This document shows positions 37,512 to 49,347 of a DNA stretch of 64,000 bases, in pieces (the first letter of the stretch is position 1; each line of letters starts with the position of its first letter). Under the pieces are notes generated by a model, which was not told the origin of the DNA, searched no databases, and worked only from the letters and a program-made list of their open reading frames with translations. This stretch comes from Dirofilaria immitis. Lineage: Eukaryota > Nematoda > Chromadorea > Rhabditida > Onchocercidae. Where the stretch lies: the NCBI GenBank assembly GCA_024305405.1, contig JAKNDB010000065.1, positions 124,001 through 188,000 on the forward strand, given 5' to 3'. The position numbers were made by a program, and so were the translations under genes.

Positions 37512-39704
37512 TCAAATACTAATACTCAAACGGTAAGCAGATTCGGTATTATCGATAAGATGTCCGAAATTCATTCATCGATCTTTATTATTTGGAATTC
37601 TTAACACTTCTTTTTCATTTATTTATGTTAATAAACTACTGTTTTTCTTTTTTCATTTTGTTTTGTTGCTTATTTGGTTTGGATATATGTGAAATTTTTA
37701 TATATTTTGGAGTATTGTGCATTTTGTCTCGAAGTATTTGTAAAAATTGGAGAAAAGAAGGAGAAAAAGATTTTTAATTAGATTTCTTACCAAAATTTTA
37801 TTCCTTCAATTTTGAGGTATTAATTCATCTCATGGGTCTAATTCTAACTTTAAGGGCAGATAGTATGATGTATTTCCCAATAAATGAATTTGTAAAGTGG
37901 GATATTGATGAGCAAATAGGATATTGCCAGTAGAGCTGATCTACCTCATTCTTCTGTCTATGTTTACCTCACCATATCTTAACCACTTTTATACTATTTC
38001 CTATTACTTGTTTTGTTTTCTTTATTTTCCTTATATCTCTTCTTTAAATTTATAAATTTTATTGACAATTTCGACAATTGTCGTGTGATATTTCCGATTG
38101 AAATATGACTAAGATTACATTATATTGAGAATTAGAAAATTGTAAGGTTCTCTTGTATTTTGCTATGATTCTCTTCCATTAACAAACTTCTTGTAATTTT
38201 CCAATCTTATTTTGATTTGAAAATCATTTATGTTTGAAAAATATGCTTATGCTAATATAAATTTTCGTTTCACTTATCTCAATTTTTTCAAATTTGCTTA
38301 ATTTTTCCTATTCCAGTCATAGTCTCTTTTGCAGTGCAAAGCTTACAAATGAGATTTTTCCCTAAAAAATAGGCTGAAAAACATTGAATGAAGAAGTAGC
38401 AAGAAAAGAGAGAGAAGTCATGAAAAAGCAGTTGAAAAATTGATATCGTTGAAATGCTGATTCAAATTTCTCATAGTTATCCAGAATTAGACGAATTAAA
38501 TTATGAATTGTATTGTAGCTCTTACCAGTCCTTATCCTTTTTTTCCTCTCTCTGCTTCAAACTTTTTTTGAAAGATTTAATTAGTTTTGCCAATTTCGAT
38601 TTTATTTCTTATATTGTATTTCGTTCTCTCTGGATTGCTGAAGACTTTTTGTGTATATTTCTCCAGATTACTTTTATCTCTTTTATTATATCTATGGATA
38701 TTGAATTTCTTCGGTGCGAATAATGAAATGAAAGTAAATTTTGTTACCAATTTATTTTGAATTTATTGGTCATAATTAATGATGATTATATAATAATAAC
38801 AATAATGTTACACAATGCTATAATCGTAATTCAAATGATGATTTTCTTTATCATTTGATATTTCTAGATTTTTTAAAAAAAAGGCTAAATGCTGAATACG
38901 AGAAAGTATCAATTGGGATTCTCTCGAGCGCATTGAAAATACATTTTTTCTCAAATAATTAAAATGAAATGATTCAGATTATACCAAAAAAAAAAAGCTC
39001 AAATATTTAATATCGATAAGTTTGGTAGATAATTTAATTATCCTAATAATGTTAGAATGTTTTTCTTTTTTCGCTCAATTCATTCACTTATCAGCGATAA
39101 ATGAATCATTTGTTTATTATGAACTGAATTGTTTATCCAGCCGAACAATAAAATAAATATTGATTCTATCAGATTCATAGGGAATGCATTAATTTACTCT
39201 TGCAATTTAAAGAGTTAAAGATGATAAGATTATGAAAAAAATTATAATAAGATGTTAAAATTGTTGTTAAAAATTTTAATAATTCTTGACTTAATCGTGA
39301 ATTCAGAATTTTATCGTGTCTTTTATTTTTATAAAAAAAAGCATTCATTCTATTTAAATGTTTCGAATGTTTTTCTCATTGCATATTTAATTTGTTATAA
39401 ATTTAATCTTTTCCACTTTACATATTTTTTTCTTATTATCTATTAACGTTTTATTGAAATTCCTAGAATAATTCGGACTGATGATGAGTTTTTAATAATT
39501 AAAATTTACAGTTAGCTTAAATATTTATTGTTACTTGAGAGAGAATGAAGCGGAATAATATGGTTGATAAGTTTAAATTTTTGAATAGATTTATCAAAGT
39601 ATTGATTTAGATTTTCATATTGTTGTTAACTAACTATTTTTAGTATCTGAAGAAGACAAATTTCATCCATTTGTATGCATCAATTTACGCAATAATTTAC
39701 TAAT
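37512..39704. other. downstream region of nurf-1, no gene recognised
   Basis: AT-rich sequence after the nurf-1 stop. It presumably includes the 3' UTR, but no clear polyadenylation site could be singled out. Frames of 60-90 codons near 37.6, 38.5 and 39.3 kb are low-complexity (Phe/Leu/Ile-rich) and lack splice context. Confidence 0.5.
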
Positions 39705-40172
39705 TTTTCATAAACTATTAAAGTGAAAGTTTGAGGATTAAAGGTGGTCAAATTATGCAAGTGATATTGACTTTGTAATATAGAAATGAATCTAAATATT
39801 ACAAAAGGGGTAGAAAGTTGCTTCATTTAAATTTAGGATTTAGATTGAAATTATTACCTGAATAGCTTAAAAGAAAAAAAATCGTGAAGAAATCCATGTT
39901 CGATCATAAATAGTGGTGGAGATGCAGATTTAAATTTACTACGATATCAGCAGTGATAATTATTGTTATCAAAAGCTACCGTTCTTAGTTGGTGGAGTGA
40001 TTTGTCTGTTGTATTCCGATAACGAGCGAGACTTTTAGCCTACTAAATAGTTACTGAATAATTTTTGCATTGTTCAAACAACTTCTTAGAAGGGACAAGT
40101 GGTGTTTAGCCGCATGAAGTTAAACAATAACAGACAGGTCTGTGATACCCTTAGATGTCCAGGGTTGCACGA
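39705..40172 (+). pseudogene. decayed fragment of nuclear 18S rRNA gene
   Basis: From 39978 to 40172 the sequence follows eukaryotic 18S rRNA closely: gttcttagttggtggagtg, gataacgagcgagact, tagcctactaaatagtta, gaagggacaagtggtgttta, gccgcatgaagtt, caataacag, gtctgtgatacccttagatg and ccagggttgcacg. Substitutions (for example acccttagatgtccaggg where gcccttagatgtccgggg is expected) and a small insertion show decay. About 260 bases upstream, gaaagtttgaggattaaagg matches the 18S segment containing gaaagttagaggttcgaag in the right order and at roughly the right distance, so the remnant probably starts near 39705. The middle is poorly matched. It is a dispersed, non-functional rDNA copy; annotated as pseudogene rather than rRNA for that reason. 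Confidence 0.82.
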
Positions 40173-42003
40173 GCATCATAAGCATTGTTGCATTTATGGT
40201 GAAAGATATTCTTAACAAATTTCATTACACAACAATGCCATTATATTTTACTTAGATTAAAACATCTTTTTTTTTTTTCTTTTAGATAATTCCATGTTAA
40301 CAAAAGTTTGAGATGGAAAAAATAAGATTTCGATAATAATTGGAAACATTTATGCAATAGTAGCATATGTTACTGCTATCGCTTATAGGAAATGTTATCA
40401 TTATTTATTATTATCAGATTATAATGATTTAGATTTTTTTCCCATCATATTATATTTGTTCAATTATTTATCAGCTTGTGTATTGTAGTACAGAAGAACA
40501 TTTAGTTAAATAGCTAAAAGAAGAAAATCTAAACGATACATATAAAAATTATCAATTGATAATTTTATAAAGATATCAATTTGGATGTAGAAGATATATG
40601 ATGCCATTTTAAATCAATTTAATCATATTAGACTATTTGTCAAAATGTTGAATAGTATTTTGTAAGATAACAAATGCCAAATTTAGAATGCTTAATAGAT
40701 ATTAATTCCCGATATAAATATCACGATTTGAAAGATGCGAAAGGATGCTAAATTTACGATTTCATTTTAGTAAAAGCAATTTTACAATATAATAACGTCA
40801 CGCGTCTCGATCTCGATCTTTTCATATTTCTGATAATATAATTTGAGCAACAATATTGGTAAATATCATCATTTATTGATCATCTATTATATAAGCAAAT
40901 AATGCATTTTTTTTTATCATAAACAGTGGAAAATATTAAATTTTATGAAAATTTTTTGGTTCATTTCTTCATCACTTTCAACAAATAATATCTGTAGAAA
41001 TTATCATAAACATGCCTAATTATAACCAATTTTGAAAGTGCTATCATTGAAATACAATTTTTGTTATGATTAAAGATGATCGATGATAGCACAAAAAGAT
41101 CGTTTTTAACTTTCGTCAATATCAACAATAATCATTCTGGCTATATCTTTTGATCTCTGTAATTTCTTTCAACAAATATTGTTGCAATCGTTTCGAAATT
41201 AATAACATGAATATTGTTAATAATAATAGAAAGAAAATTCATTAATTTTCATTGCGAAATCAATTATTCAATTATTTTGTAATTTAATTTCTTTTATAGT
41301 GATAATTTATAGTTATTTTGTTTTATAAAAAAATTAAAGCAATCAGTCATATTTATAAGAGAAAATTGAGCTAAAAAAGCAAAATATTCAACAATTTAAT
41401 TAATTCTTCTTGATAGAATTGAATTTTATATAAGTTTTTTTTTCAAATATATACATTTATATCACTGCATGTTAGAACTAAGTTTTAGGCTTAGGCCCAA
41501 AAATAATGATAAAAATAATTGTTATAATAATGATGATTTTTAACATCATTATTAATTCCCTAGAAATAAAGAAATCAAATATTTGAATTTAAGTAATTAG
41601 GAATAAGTATTCGAAATGATCAAATAGCAATCGATTAATTGTTCGATATCAGCCAAAATAAATATTGTTATCGTATTCAATGTTTTTGAAAAGTTTCGAA
41701 TTAATTATTTCGATTGTTTAATTTGATAAAAAAGTTTTTAAGAAAAACGTAAAAAATTTTTAGAAAAACAAATTACTGTTATTATTATTTATTGAAGCTA
41801 AGATAAAATGTTTTAAAAAATTTAAATTAAATGAATGATTGTATATTTTTAACTAATTAAACGATATCCAATATCGCTAAATATGAATTTTCTCAATTTT
41901 CTTCATTTAATAAAAATATCAGTAATCACCTTTTTAACATTTTGTTTCATTGAAATGTTGCAGTTTCCCAAATCATTTAACGTAACTGAATAATTTCTTA
42001 AAA
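40173..42003. other. intergenic, no gene recognised
   Basis: AT-rich DNA between the rRNA remnant and a minisatellite. No exon, RNA gene or repeat array was recognised. Confidence 0.5.
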
Positions 42004-42357
42004 TACTATCAGTATTGTGTATCATGAATTGAATAATACTATCAGTATTGCGTGTCATGAGTTGAATAATACTATCAATATTATGTATTATGAATTGATT
42101 GAATAATACTATAAATCTTATGTATCATGAATTGATTGAATAATAATATCTTATGTATCATGAATTGATTGAATAATACTATAAATCTTATGTATCATGA
42201 ATTGATTGAATAATACTATAAATCTTATGTATCATGAATTGATTGAATAATACCCTCAATATTATGTATCATAAATTGATTGAATAATACCCTCAATATT
42301 ATGTATCATAAATTGATTGAATAATACTATCAATATTGTGTATCATGAATTGAATGA
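42004..42357. repeat. 37-bp minisatellite, about 10 copies
   Basis: Units of the form actatcaatattatgtatcat plus gaattgattgaataat repeat about ten times. The first units are shorter (about 33 bp, lacking one gatt), and internal units vary between actataaatc and accctcaata types. The copies are less uniform than those of the 60-bp and 89-bp arrays. Confidence 0.9.
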
Positions 42358-42979
42358 ATTTTTCATTTCAACATATTACCATAATGTTTGTTTAGTTCGC
42401 AAAAAAAAGCAAAGATTGCCATTTTTGAAAAAAAAAAATTGCAAAATATATCAGAAAGAATAGAAAAATTATCAGATAAAATAAATCAAAGCTCATCAAC
42501 AGATTGTATCATTTTGATTATCTGATACGTTTCACATATGCTTATGTTCGAGTAATCAGCAATACCAATAAGTATTTAGAGTATACAATACGCTGTGATG
42601 CGACTTATTTTAAACTTAAATTTGAATTTAATAACAATAAATAATAACCATCAATTCTACTAGCATTCAATATGAAATGATTCAGTAACTAATTTTTCGT
42701 TCATTTATACCATTCATTTATAAATGTTAAATTAATATAGAAATATAATATTTTAATTTTCTTAAAGTTAAAGTTAGCCTTTAATTGTAGTTAGCTTATT
42801 TTAGTTTAAACATCTCTCATTTCAAACTTTAATTTAAACTTCAGATAAATCATTACTTCTGTTCTATGTTTTAAATACTTACGCTATTGCTCGCTTGACC
42901 ACAAGCATATGTGAAGCTCTAGTAGTGAACCGGTTTATTTCATTCATCGTCGCATGTAAAATTTCGTAATATTCTGGCT

Positions 42980-43118
42980 TATGCGCTCCGCATTGGGGAT
43001 GAGATTCTTGTTGTTTTGGGTCGGGAGTGGTCTTGGCTGGTGTCTTGGCTTGTGTGTAAGGTTTCGGTTAAGCTATTGAGGTGAAAGTTTGAGGATTGAA
43101 GATGATCAGATTATGCAA
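42980..43118 (+). pseudogene. second possible 18S rRNA-derived fragment
   Basis: This stretch is richer in G+C than its surroundings. Its end (gaggtgaaagtttgaggattg then aagatgatcagatta) aligns with the 18S segment gaaagttagaggttcgaagacgatcagata, and it shares this part with the remnant 3.3 kb to the left. The preceding part (gcgctccgcattggggatga through tcttggctggtgtcttggct) resembles a variable 18S region, but I cannot confirm this by eye. Orientation is the same as the other fragment. Confidence 0.45.
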
Positions 43119-43845
43119 TGGAGAAGCAAGCAGCGAATAGAATAAGGATGATGGATATGTGAATTATGATATAATTGTTGAGAGAGAATTACTGAATAGT
43201 TCTAAGTGTCGAAATTGAAATAAGGATATAGAATAGAATTTATTTGTTTCTTTTTGATATTGATCTGAAACTTATAATATAGCCGGAATTGTTTTTGCTT
43301 TTGGTTTTTGTGTACATAATGGCTGACGCATAATTAATATGTTAAGTTTAAGGCTTCTTACTGGGTATTTAAATTTCTTTTTGAAAGCACTTCTCTTTGT
43401 CATTTAGATTAATTGTATATTGGAATTTATTTTAAAAATACATGTTTTTGCTCGAAAACTGATTGAGAAATTCCGAAGTTTTTATTTGGAAAGTTGGTGG
43501 GAATAAGAGAATGATGTTTTTTATGATAATATGATAAACTGTAAGTTATATAATGAACAGGTAGAGTTAGAAGGCAAAATAGCATTTATAGATAAAACTT
43601 ATTTGGTATTCTTCAATATCTCTGTGCTTGAAATGCCGTAAGAGATTTGTTAAATTGAACGATTAATGAGTCTAATGATTAGTGCTCCGGTATGATGCAG
43701 ATTCTTAAGAAGTGGTAATTTAAGGAGATTTTTTTTAAGAAAAAAAAGTGGTATAATAGAATTATTCGAATAGTAATTATTTGTTGATTATTATATTTTG
43801 AGAAATATTAAATCCAAGTTATTTTGTCATCAACAGACTTTATTT
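43119..43845. other. upstream region of rsr-2, nothing specific seen
   Basis: AT-rich sequence before the rsr-2 start. It should hold the promoter, but no motif is recognised. Confidence 0.4.
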
Positions 43846-43855
43846 TGTTTTGCAG
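43846..43855 (+). promoter_or_regulatory. probable trans-splice (or 5' UTR) acceptor of rsr-2
   Basis: ttgttttgcag ends 10 bases before the rsr-2 ATG at 43866. An acceptor this close to the start codon without a visible upstream coding exon is typical of nematode spliced-leader addition. Confidence 0.6.
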
Positions 43856-43865
43856 ATTGTACAAC

Positions 43866-45185
43866 ATGTATAATGGCATTGGACTACAAACAGCCCGTGG
43901 TTCGGGTACAAATGGATACGTACAGGCTAATATGGCCAACTTATTGCTCTCGAAGGTTTTATTTTCTAAATTCTTAAGCAAATTTTGACATACATTTTTA
44001 ATTTTTCCCATCAGGCTCGAATGGATATCTAAAGTAATGCTTCTTTAACCTTTCCACTAAATCCCATAGAGAAAGTTTTCTGTACTCTCTTCATTTCCTC
44101 CTTTCAGTCATCCCTATCTACTTCTAAATCAACCAAATTTGTTTTGCCAGTAGAGAGAATTTTGAAGATAAATTATGTATAGATAAAATAAATTATGTAT
44201 TAGTAAAGGATAATGAACGATTCTTTTTTGAAAGTAAGGCATTATACGACTGCGAATTTAACAGAATTCTAATTTTATTATTTCAGAAACGAGTGGCATA
44301 TAACTCGGAAGCTGATATTAAACGAGCCGAAGCTGAAATCAACAAACAACCGAACAAAGAACTGTTGGAACATAACCGGAAGCGTCATATCGAATTGAAA
44401 TGCGCTGACTTTGAAATGCTAATGGAAAATAAAGTGAGTTTATCCAAAGAATACTACCGGAAAGTTTTGTGGTGCACCCTACCTAAAAATCAATGTAAAA
44501 TTAAAATTTTTTCATTACAGAATGAATTCTGCACATCAAGCGTTTAGGAATAAATTGCATTGCAATGAGGAGGAATTCCCTTGACCTTCATCCATCTACA
44601 CTTTATTTTAACATTGGACAAAGTTTAAGGTTAGATATTGAATGCAGTATTGGATGATTATTTTAATTAATATCATAAGTATGCGATATTCATACTGCTG
44701 TTTTAGCTCGGTTTAAGGCGTTTATTTGTATTCGGATGAAATCGAAAGTTGTAGTGGTTTCCAGTCTCTTAATGTTTTTTTATGAATTTATTTCGAAAAA
44801 TTTCTTTGTTTACTTCTTTAAAATCATTTTCTGCTGTGGGAAAATATTTGAGAAAGTACTTTATATATATATATATATATATTCCAAAATCAATATCCCA
44901 TGTCAGAATGCATCATGTCTCTACGTTATTTCATCCAAATCGTTACCACGTTGAATACACGATATCTGAACTCTATCTCATCCAAATATATATATGTTTT
45001 ATCCAAATATATATATGTATATATATGTTTTCCGCAGCTCTCGTCCGACCATCGATCGTTGGTAACCGCTCTCGCTTAGCCGTGGAGTCGTCGTCGTCGA
45101 GTCATCATCACCGAATTGCCATCCTTAACTGATTCCACTAATATAATTGATACTTGGTTCCATTAAATTAGGCGAATACAAACTG

Positions 45186-45222
<37 letters not shown>

Positions 45223-48200
45223 ACTAAGCCTTTGAATTATTTTTATAAAATTTTAAGCATTTTCATATGACAGATGAATGATATTTGAGAAGATATTAAT
45301 CCAATACTTCATCAATGAACAGTGCTAATATTTCATTCTACTTCATCAATGAATGGTGGTAATATTTCAGATTATTGCAAAAATTTACTATGACGTGTGT
45401 CTCACCGATTTCATTTAAATAATTTGAAACATATGGAAAAAATCATTCTTGCTCAGATGTTGCAAATAACCAATACCAGGATTATTTAAGAAACGCCCTA
45501 TAATTACTTAATGGTTGAAATATGAAATTATTATTAATAGAATGAGGTGTGATTTATGATCGAAAGGCTTAACCGTTTATCATGCTAAATCTTTTGTTGT
45601 CAACATATCTATAAGACTAAATATTAGATGGTACCGAATTAATAAATCTTTAAATTTGCAATATTCTTATGCGCAATGAAATTTAAAGTAGCGGAAATTT
45701 TTATGCAAAAGGAGTTGTCCGTGATATTTCCTTTAATTTTGAACTTATAATCGACTTATGGATTACTGTAATTTCTAAATATTTTATTGCTAGTTTTCTA
45801 AGCTTAGGATTTAGTTTTTTAATGATATCATCAAGGAATGAATTCTAGAGCATGATATTTGATGAATCGCAGATTTTTGAAATTTTCAGGGATTCGATGA
45901 GGCTGAAATCCAAAAGAAAGTAAGTGAGTATCGAAAGCTTCTTCAGAGCCAAGTGGCATCTGGAGAACTAGATATAGATGCAGAAATGGATAATCGTGAT
46001 ACGCATGTTCGTGCTAAGGCTGCTATAGAGAATCGTGGTCGGATGCGCGCTGCACTTGGAATTAAAGATGATTTTGTCGATGGGACATCTTTTGAAAAGT
46101 TTATTTTGTTCTTCTGAAGTTTTTTCCTTTTTTATTTTTTGTAAGGGACGTCAATCGAGGTTTTACATGAATCCTTACATTGGAAACTATATCCGCTGTA
46201 ATACAATCCACACTAATTTTTACGATATTATTAGTGTTGCTGACTATAGGAAAAAAGTCTTAACCTTTCGGTTGTAAAAATTTCTTCACGGTTTGAGATG
46301 TTTGCATTGCAGATATCTTAAATGTGTATTCCAGCTCACTGAAGGATTTTCTTTTTTTCACCGAAATCTGAACACTCGCACTGAAGAGTTAGGATCATGA
46401 TAAGCTTGTTTGAACAGCTCAAGAGAAAAAGTAATTGAAAGTACATGGAGTATATATTGCAAATAATAATTTGTTGATTTTCAGCTTAAACAAAAATGCT
46501 GATTTGAAAGCGGACGAAGTTGAAGAAGATGATTGTAAAAAAAGAAAAAAAGGAGGACGAAGTAAGTTTTTTTCTGGGAAGTCTTTTATGCATTTAATCT
46601 TTCTATATGAAGTCTTTCTTTTATATGCCAGAAAAATATCAGCTGGCATTTTTATTTTCTCATTCTTAGGTTTTGGAGGTTGAGTAATGTTTTATTTCAG
46701 AATGGATTTAACTTTTTTGAAGACAGTTGCTTAGGTTAAGGCTTTAATTTTTTCTTAGCAGCTGTCATATAAAATCTTTACATTATTTCTTTTCAGACGA
46801 AAAAAGTAAGAAAATACGGAAAACAGCATCATCTTCATCATCTTCTTCGACGTCATCATCTGCGGAATCATCATCGGATGACTCCTCAGAATCTAGTTCA
46901 GATAGTGACGATAGTTCAACCAATTCAGTTGGAGAATCTAGCGACAGTAATTCAAGTGAAGTTTTGAAAGCTGAAACAAGAAAGAAAGTTAAGGACATGC
47001 CGCGTAATAAAGGAAATTCGTTGGAAAAAATAAACAAATGTAAGTTTCTTACTTGTCTAAATATATGTATTCAAATATTTATTATTGCTTAATTATTTCG
47101 ATTGATGTTAAATCTTATAATTTCGTTCTAGCAAACATTCACATCGTCAATAATTTCGTTCTAGCAAACATTCACATCGTCACGAAGTTCGGTATTCATG
47201 TGATCGACACAATGATGATGATGACTTTTCTGATCGTGAAAAGCGTCACAGGCGCGATTCATCCGATTATTATGACCGTTCTTGTCGTAATCAATATCAT
47301 AACAATGATCACGATTATCGAAGGTAGTTTCCTTTTCACGGCTTAGGCAAATGCTATTATTGTGTTCAGTTTTGCCTGAGAAATATAGATATTATTATCA
47401 TTATTGGTGTCTTAAATTTATCATCAATCTATATTGTTTCATTTTAAGTTTGTAAATTTCTGAAGAAATTTCCGAACAAATTTATTCTTTTTCGGTTTAA
47501 TATTTTTTTATGATTTATAGGTTTCGTCGATCATATGATTGTGATGATGGAGGTAGACGTGATAGGTATCCTCGACGTTATGATCATCGACATCGTCGAA
47601 GTGATGTAGAAAGTAAAGTATTCAATTTTTCAATATTAATGGACAGAAAAGTTTATGATAAAAAGAAGTTCTAAACTGAATAATCATGCAAGTATGATAT
47701 AATAATTGAGTCGAGATATTTTAAATGAAAGTAATCAAGCATTTTATTAATAGGTGATCGACGTCGAAAGCATGATCGTATCGAGAAAAAGAATCGTCAT
47801 GAGGAGGAAAAACGTTCACATCGTAAACATCACGATGCTTCAGATTCAGATACTGATCGCAAACATAAATACAATATGGCAGATCAGAGTGACGATGAAG
47901 ATCAGAAACAGCTAAGACAGCATAATTCGAATTTAGAGAAGAAAAAAGTCGTAGATCGAAATTGAGAGAAATTATCCCAACCACAAAAGAGATAAAAGTA
48001 GAACCCGCGTTAAGTCCTGATTCACTCCTTGAAGAATCGAATCGCAGTATCACAGATAAAACTCCAATTTCGCAATCCAATATTGCTGAAATAGCTTTGC
48101 CGAAAAACAGCCTATGGAAGGCGTTCAGATAGAAGTTGATGTTCAAGAATCGAAAGAAAGAATCCATAATCCTAATGAACGTAAAGTGGAAAGAAGTTCA

Positions 48201-49347
48201 GACCGCAAACGGTCACATTGTTCTTCGTCGGAAATTCGATGTAATTCAGAGAAAAGATATCGTCATGACACTACAGAATCTGAAGATGGAACCCGAAGTA
48301 GTTCTAGTTCTAATGATGAATTCCTACATCATTCAGGTAGTGCACGTAGTTCTACAACAACATCGGATGATGGCGCAGCTGAAAATATCTTAAAAGAAAT
48401 TCAAGCGAAATATGTTCACCTTCACATTCCCTAAACGAACAGCAGAAATAAGGGAACGCAGTAAAAAACTGGGGAATCGCGAAAATAAGGCTCATTCATC
48501 AGAAGATAATCTTGAGAAATCTGATTGTAATAAATCCCTCGAAAGCAGAGATCAGATAGAGATTCTGATGATGGAGGCAACTATGGACGACATGGATCAA
48601 GAAGAAATGGGTCGAGATCCCCAAAAGTTCAAATCGCCATTTTTCGAGATTAGGATCTAATTATGACGATTCGGATGCTGATAAATGCAGACATCGTCAT
48701 TCAGATAATTTTCACAAACACAAAAGAGATGTAAAGTCAAGTGAATCGAAATTCCGCCGTTCGGAAAGTCATGAATCCAAACATCATGGCCACCGTCGTT
48801 CTAGTGGTCGATTTCATAGATCATCTAGACGAAAATCGCTTTCCAATGATTCATTGCGTAAAAGTCATCATTCAAAACATCAAATAAAAAGAGGCCGTAG
48901 TCCATCGCGACACCATCATAAATATTCTAGTGAAAGTCGGAAAAGTACCTCTCACCATCGTATTCGCAAATTTACACGTGTTTCATCTCGAAAGCGATCA
49001 TATTCCCCAAAAAACAGTAAGGCGAAACGTTCAATGTCAAGATCTGAACCCAAGAAATCTGATGATTCAGAAAGCGTAAAGATTCTGAAAGTGTGGAAAG
49101 CACTAGTGAAGAAAAAGAGCGTATTAAACGTCGTCGACTTGATAGTTCTACCTCAAACGATGAAGAAGATACCGAGGATTCTAATGGCAAACGATCTCAT
49201 CGTTCATCCAGTGAAAGCAGTAGTAGTTCCTCAAGCAGCAGCCAGTCATCAGTAGCACGAACCAGACATCATTCGAATGATTATGGAAAGAAGCGACATC
49301 ATCAACGTTCGTCTATGTTACGTGAACCAATTGATGAAAGTGATTAA
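43866..49347 (+). CDS. rsr-2: RSR-2 / SRRM2-like spliceosomal protein with cwf21 domain and RS-rich tail
   Basis: The N-terminus ([20 protein letters not shown], exon 43866-43955) is the signature of the SRm300/Cwc21 family, which binds the catalytic spliceosome. Exon 2 (44287-44433, [20 protein letters not shown]) and exon 3 (45890-46098, [33 protein letters not shown]) complete the cwf21 domain. Exons 46485-46561 and 46797-47039 encode a Lys-rich then Ser/Asp-rich linker. Exons 47165-47323 and 47521-47612 and the long last exon 47754-49347 encode an Arg/Ser/His/Asp-rich tail with RS dipeptides and poly-Ser, ending LREPIDESD. In the last exon the RS-type reading switches frame at least six times (near 47942, 48103, 48430, 48545, 48630 and 49075), some at A runs. 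The exon 5-6 phase is also one base off. This looks like consensus error. The family is clear; the exact protein is not. Confidence 0.9.
44862..44883. repeat. (TA)n microsatellite in rsr-2 intron 2
   Basis: About ten ta dinucleotides. Related atatatatg blocks recur near 44985-45025 in the same 1.46-kb intron. Confidence 0.85.
45187..45219. repeat. (TG)n microsatellite in rsr-2 intron 2
   Basis: About 16 uninterrupted tg dinucleotides. Confidence 0.9.
47121..47186 (+). repeat. 33-bp tandem duplication of a 3' splice site in rsr-2
   Basis: ttcgttctagcaaacattca and the following catcgtc occur twice, 33 bases apart, each with a complete acceptor. Because 33 is a multiple of three the frame would be kept, but the first copy reads into TAA in the RS-type frame. 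Only the second acceptor (exon start 47165) therefore yields the expected protein. Confidence 0.85.
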
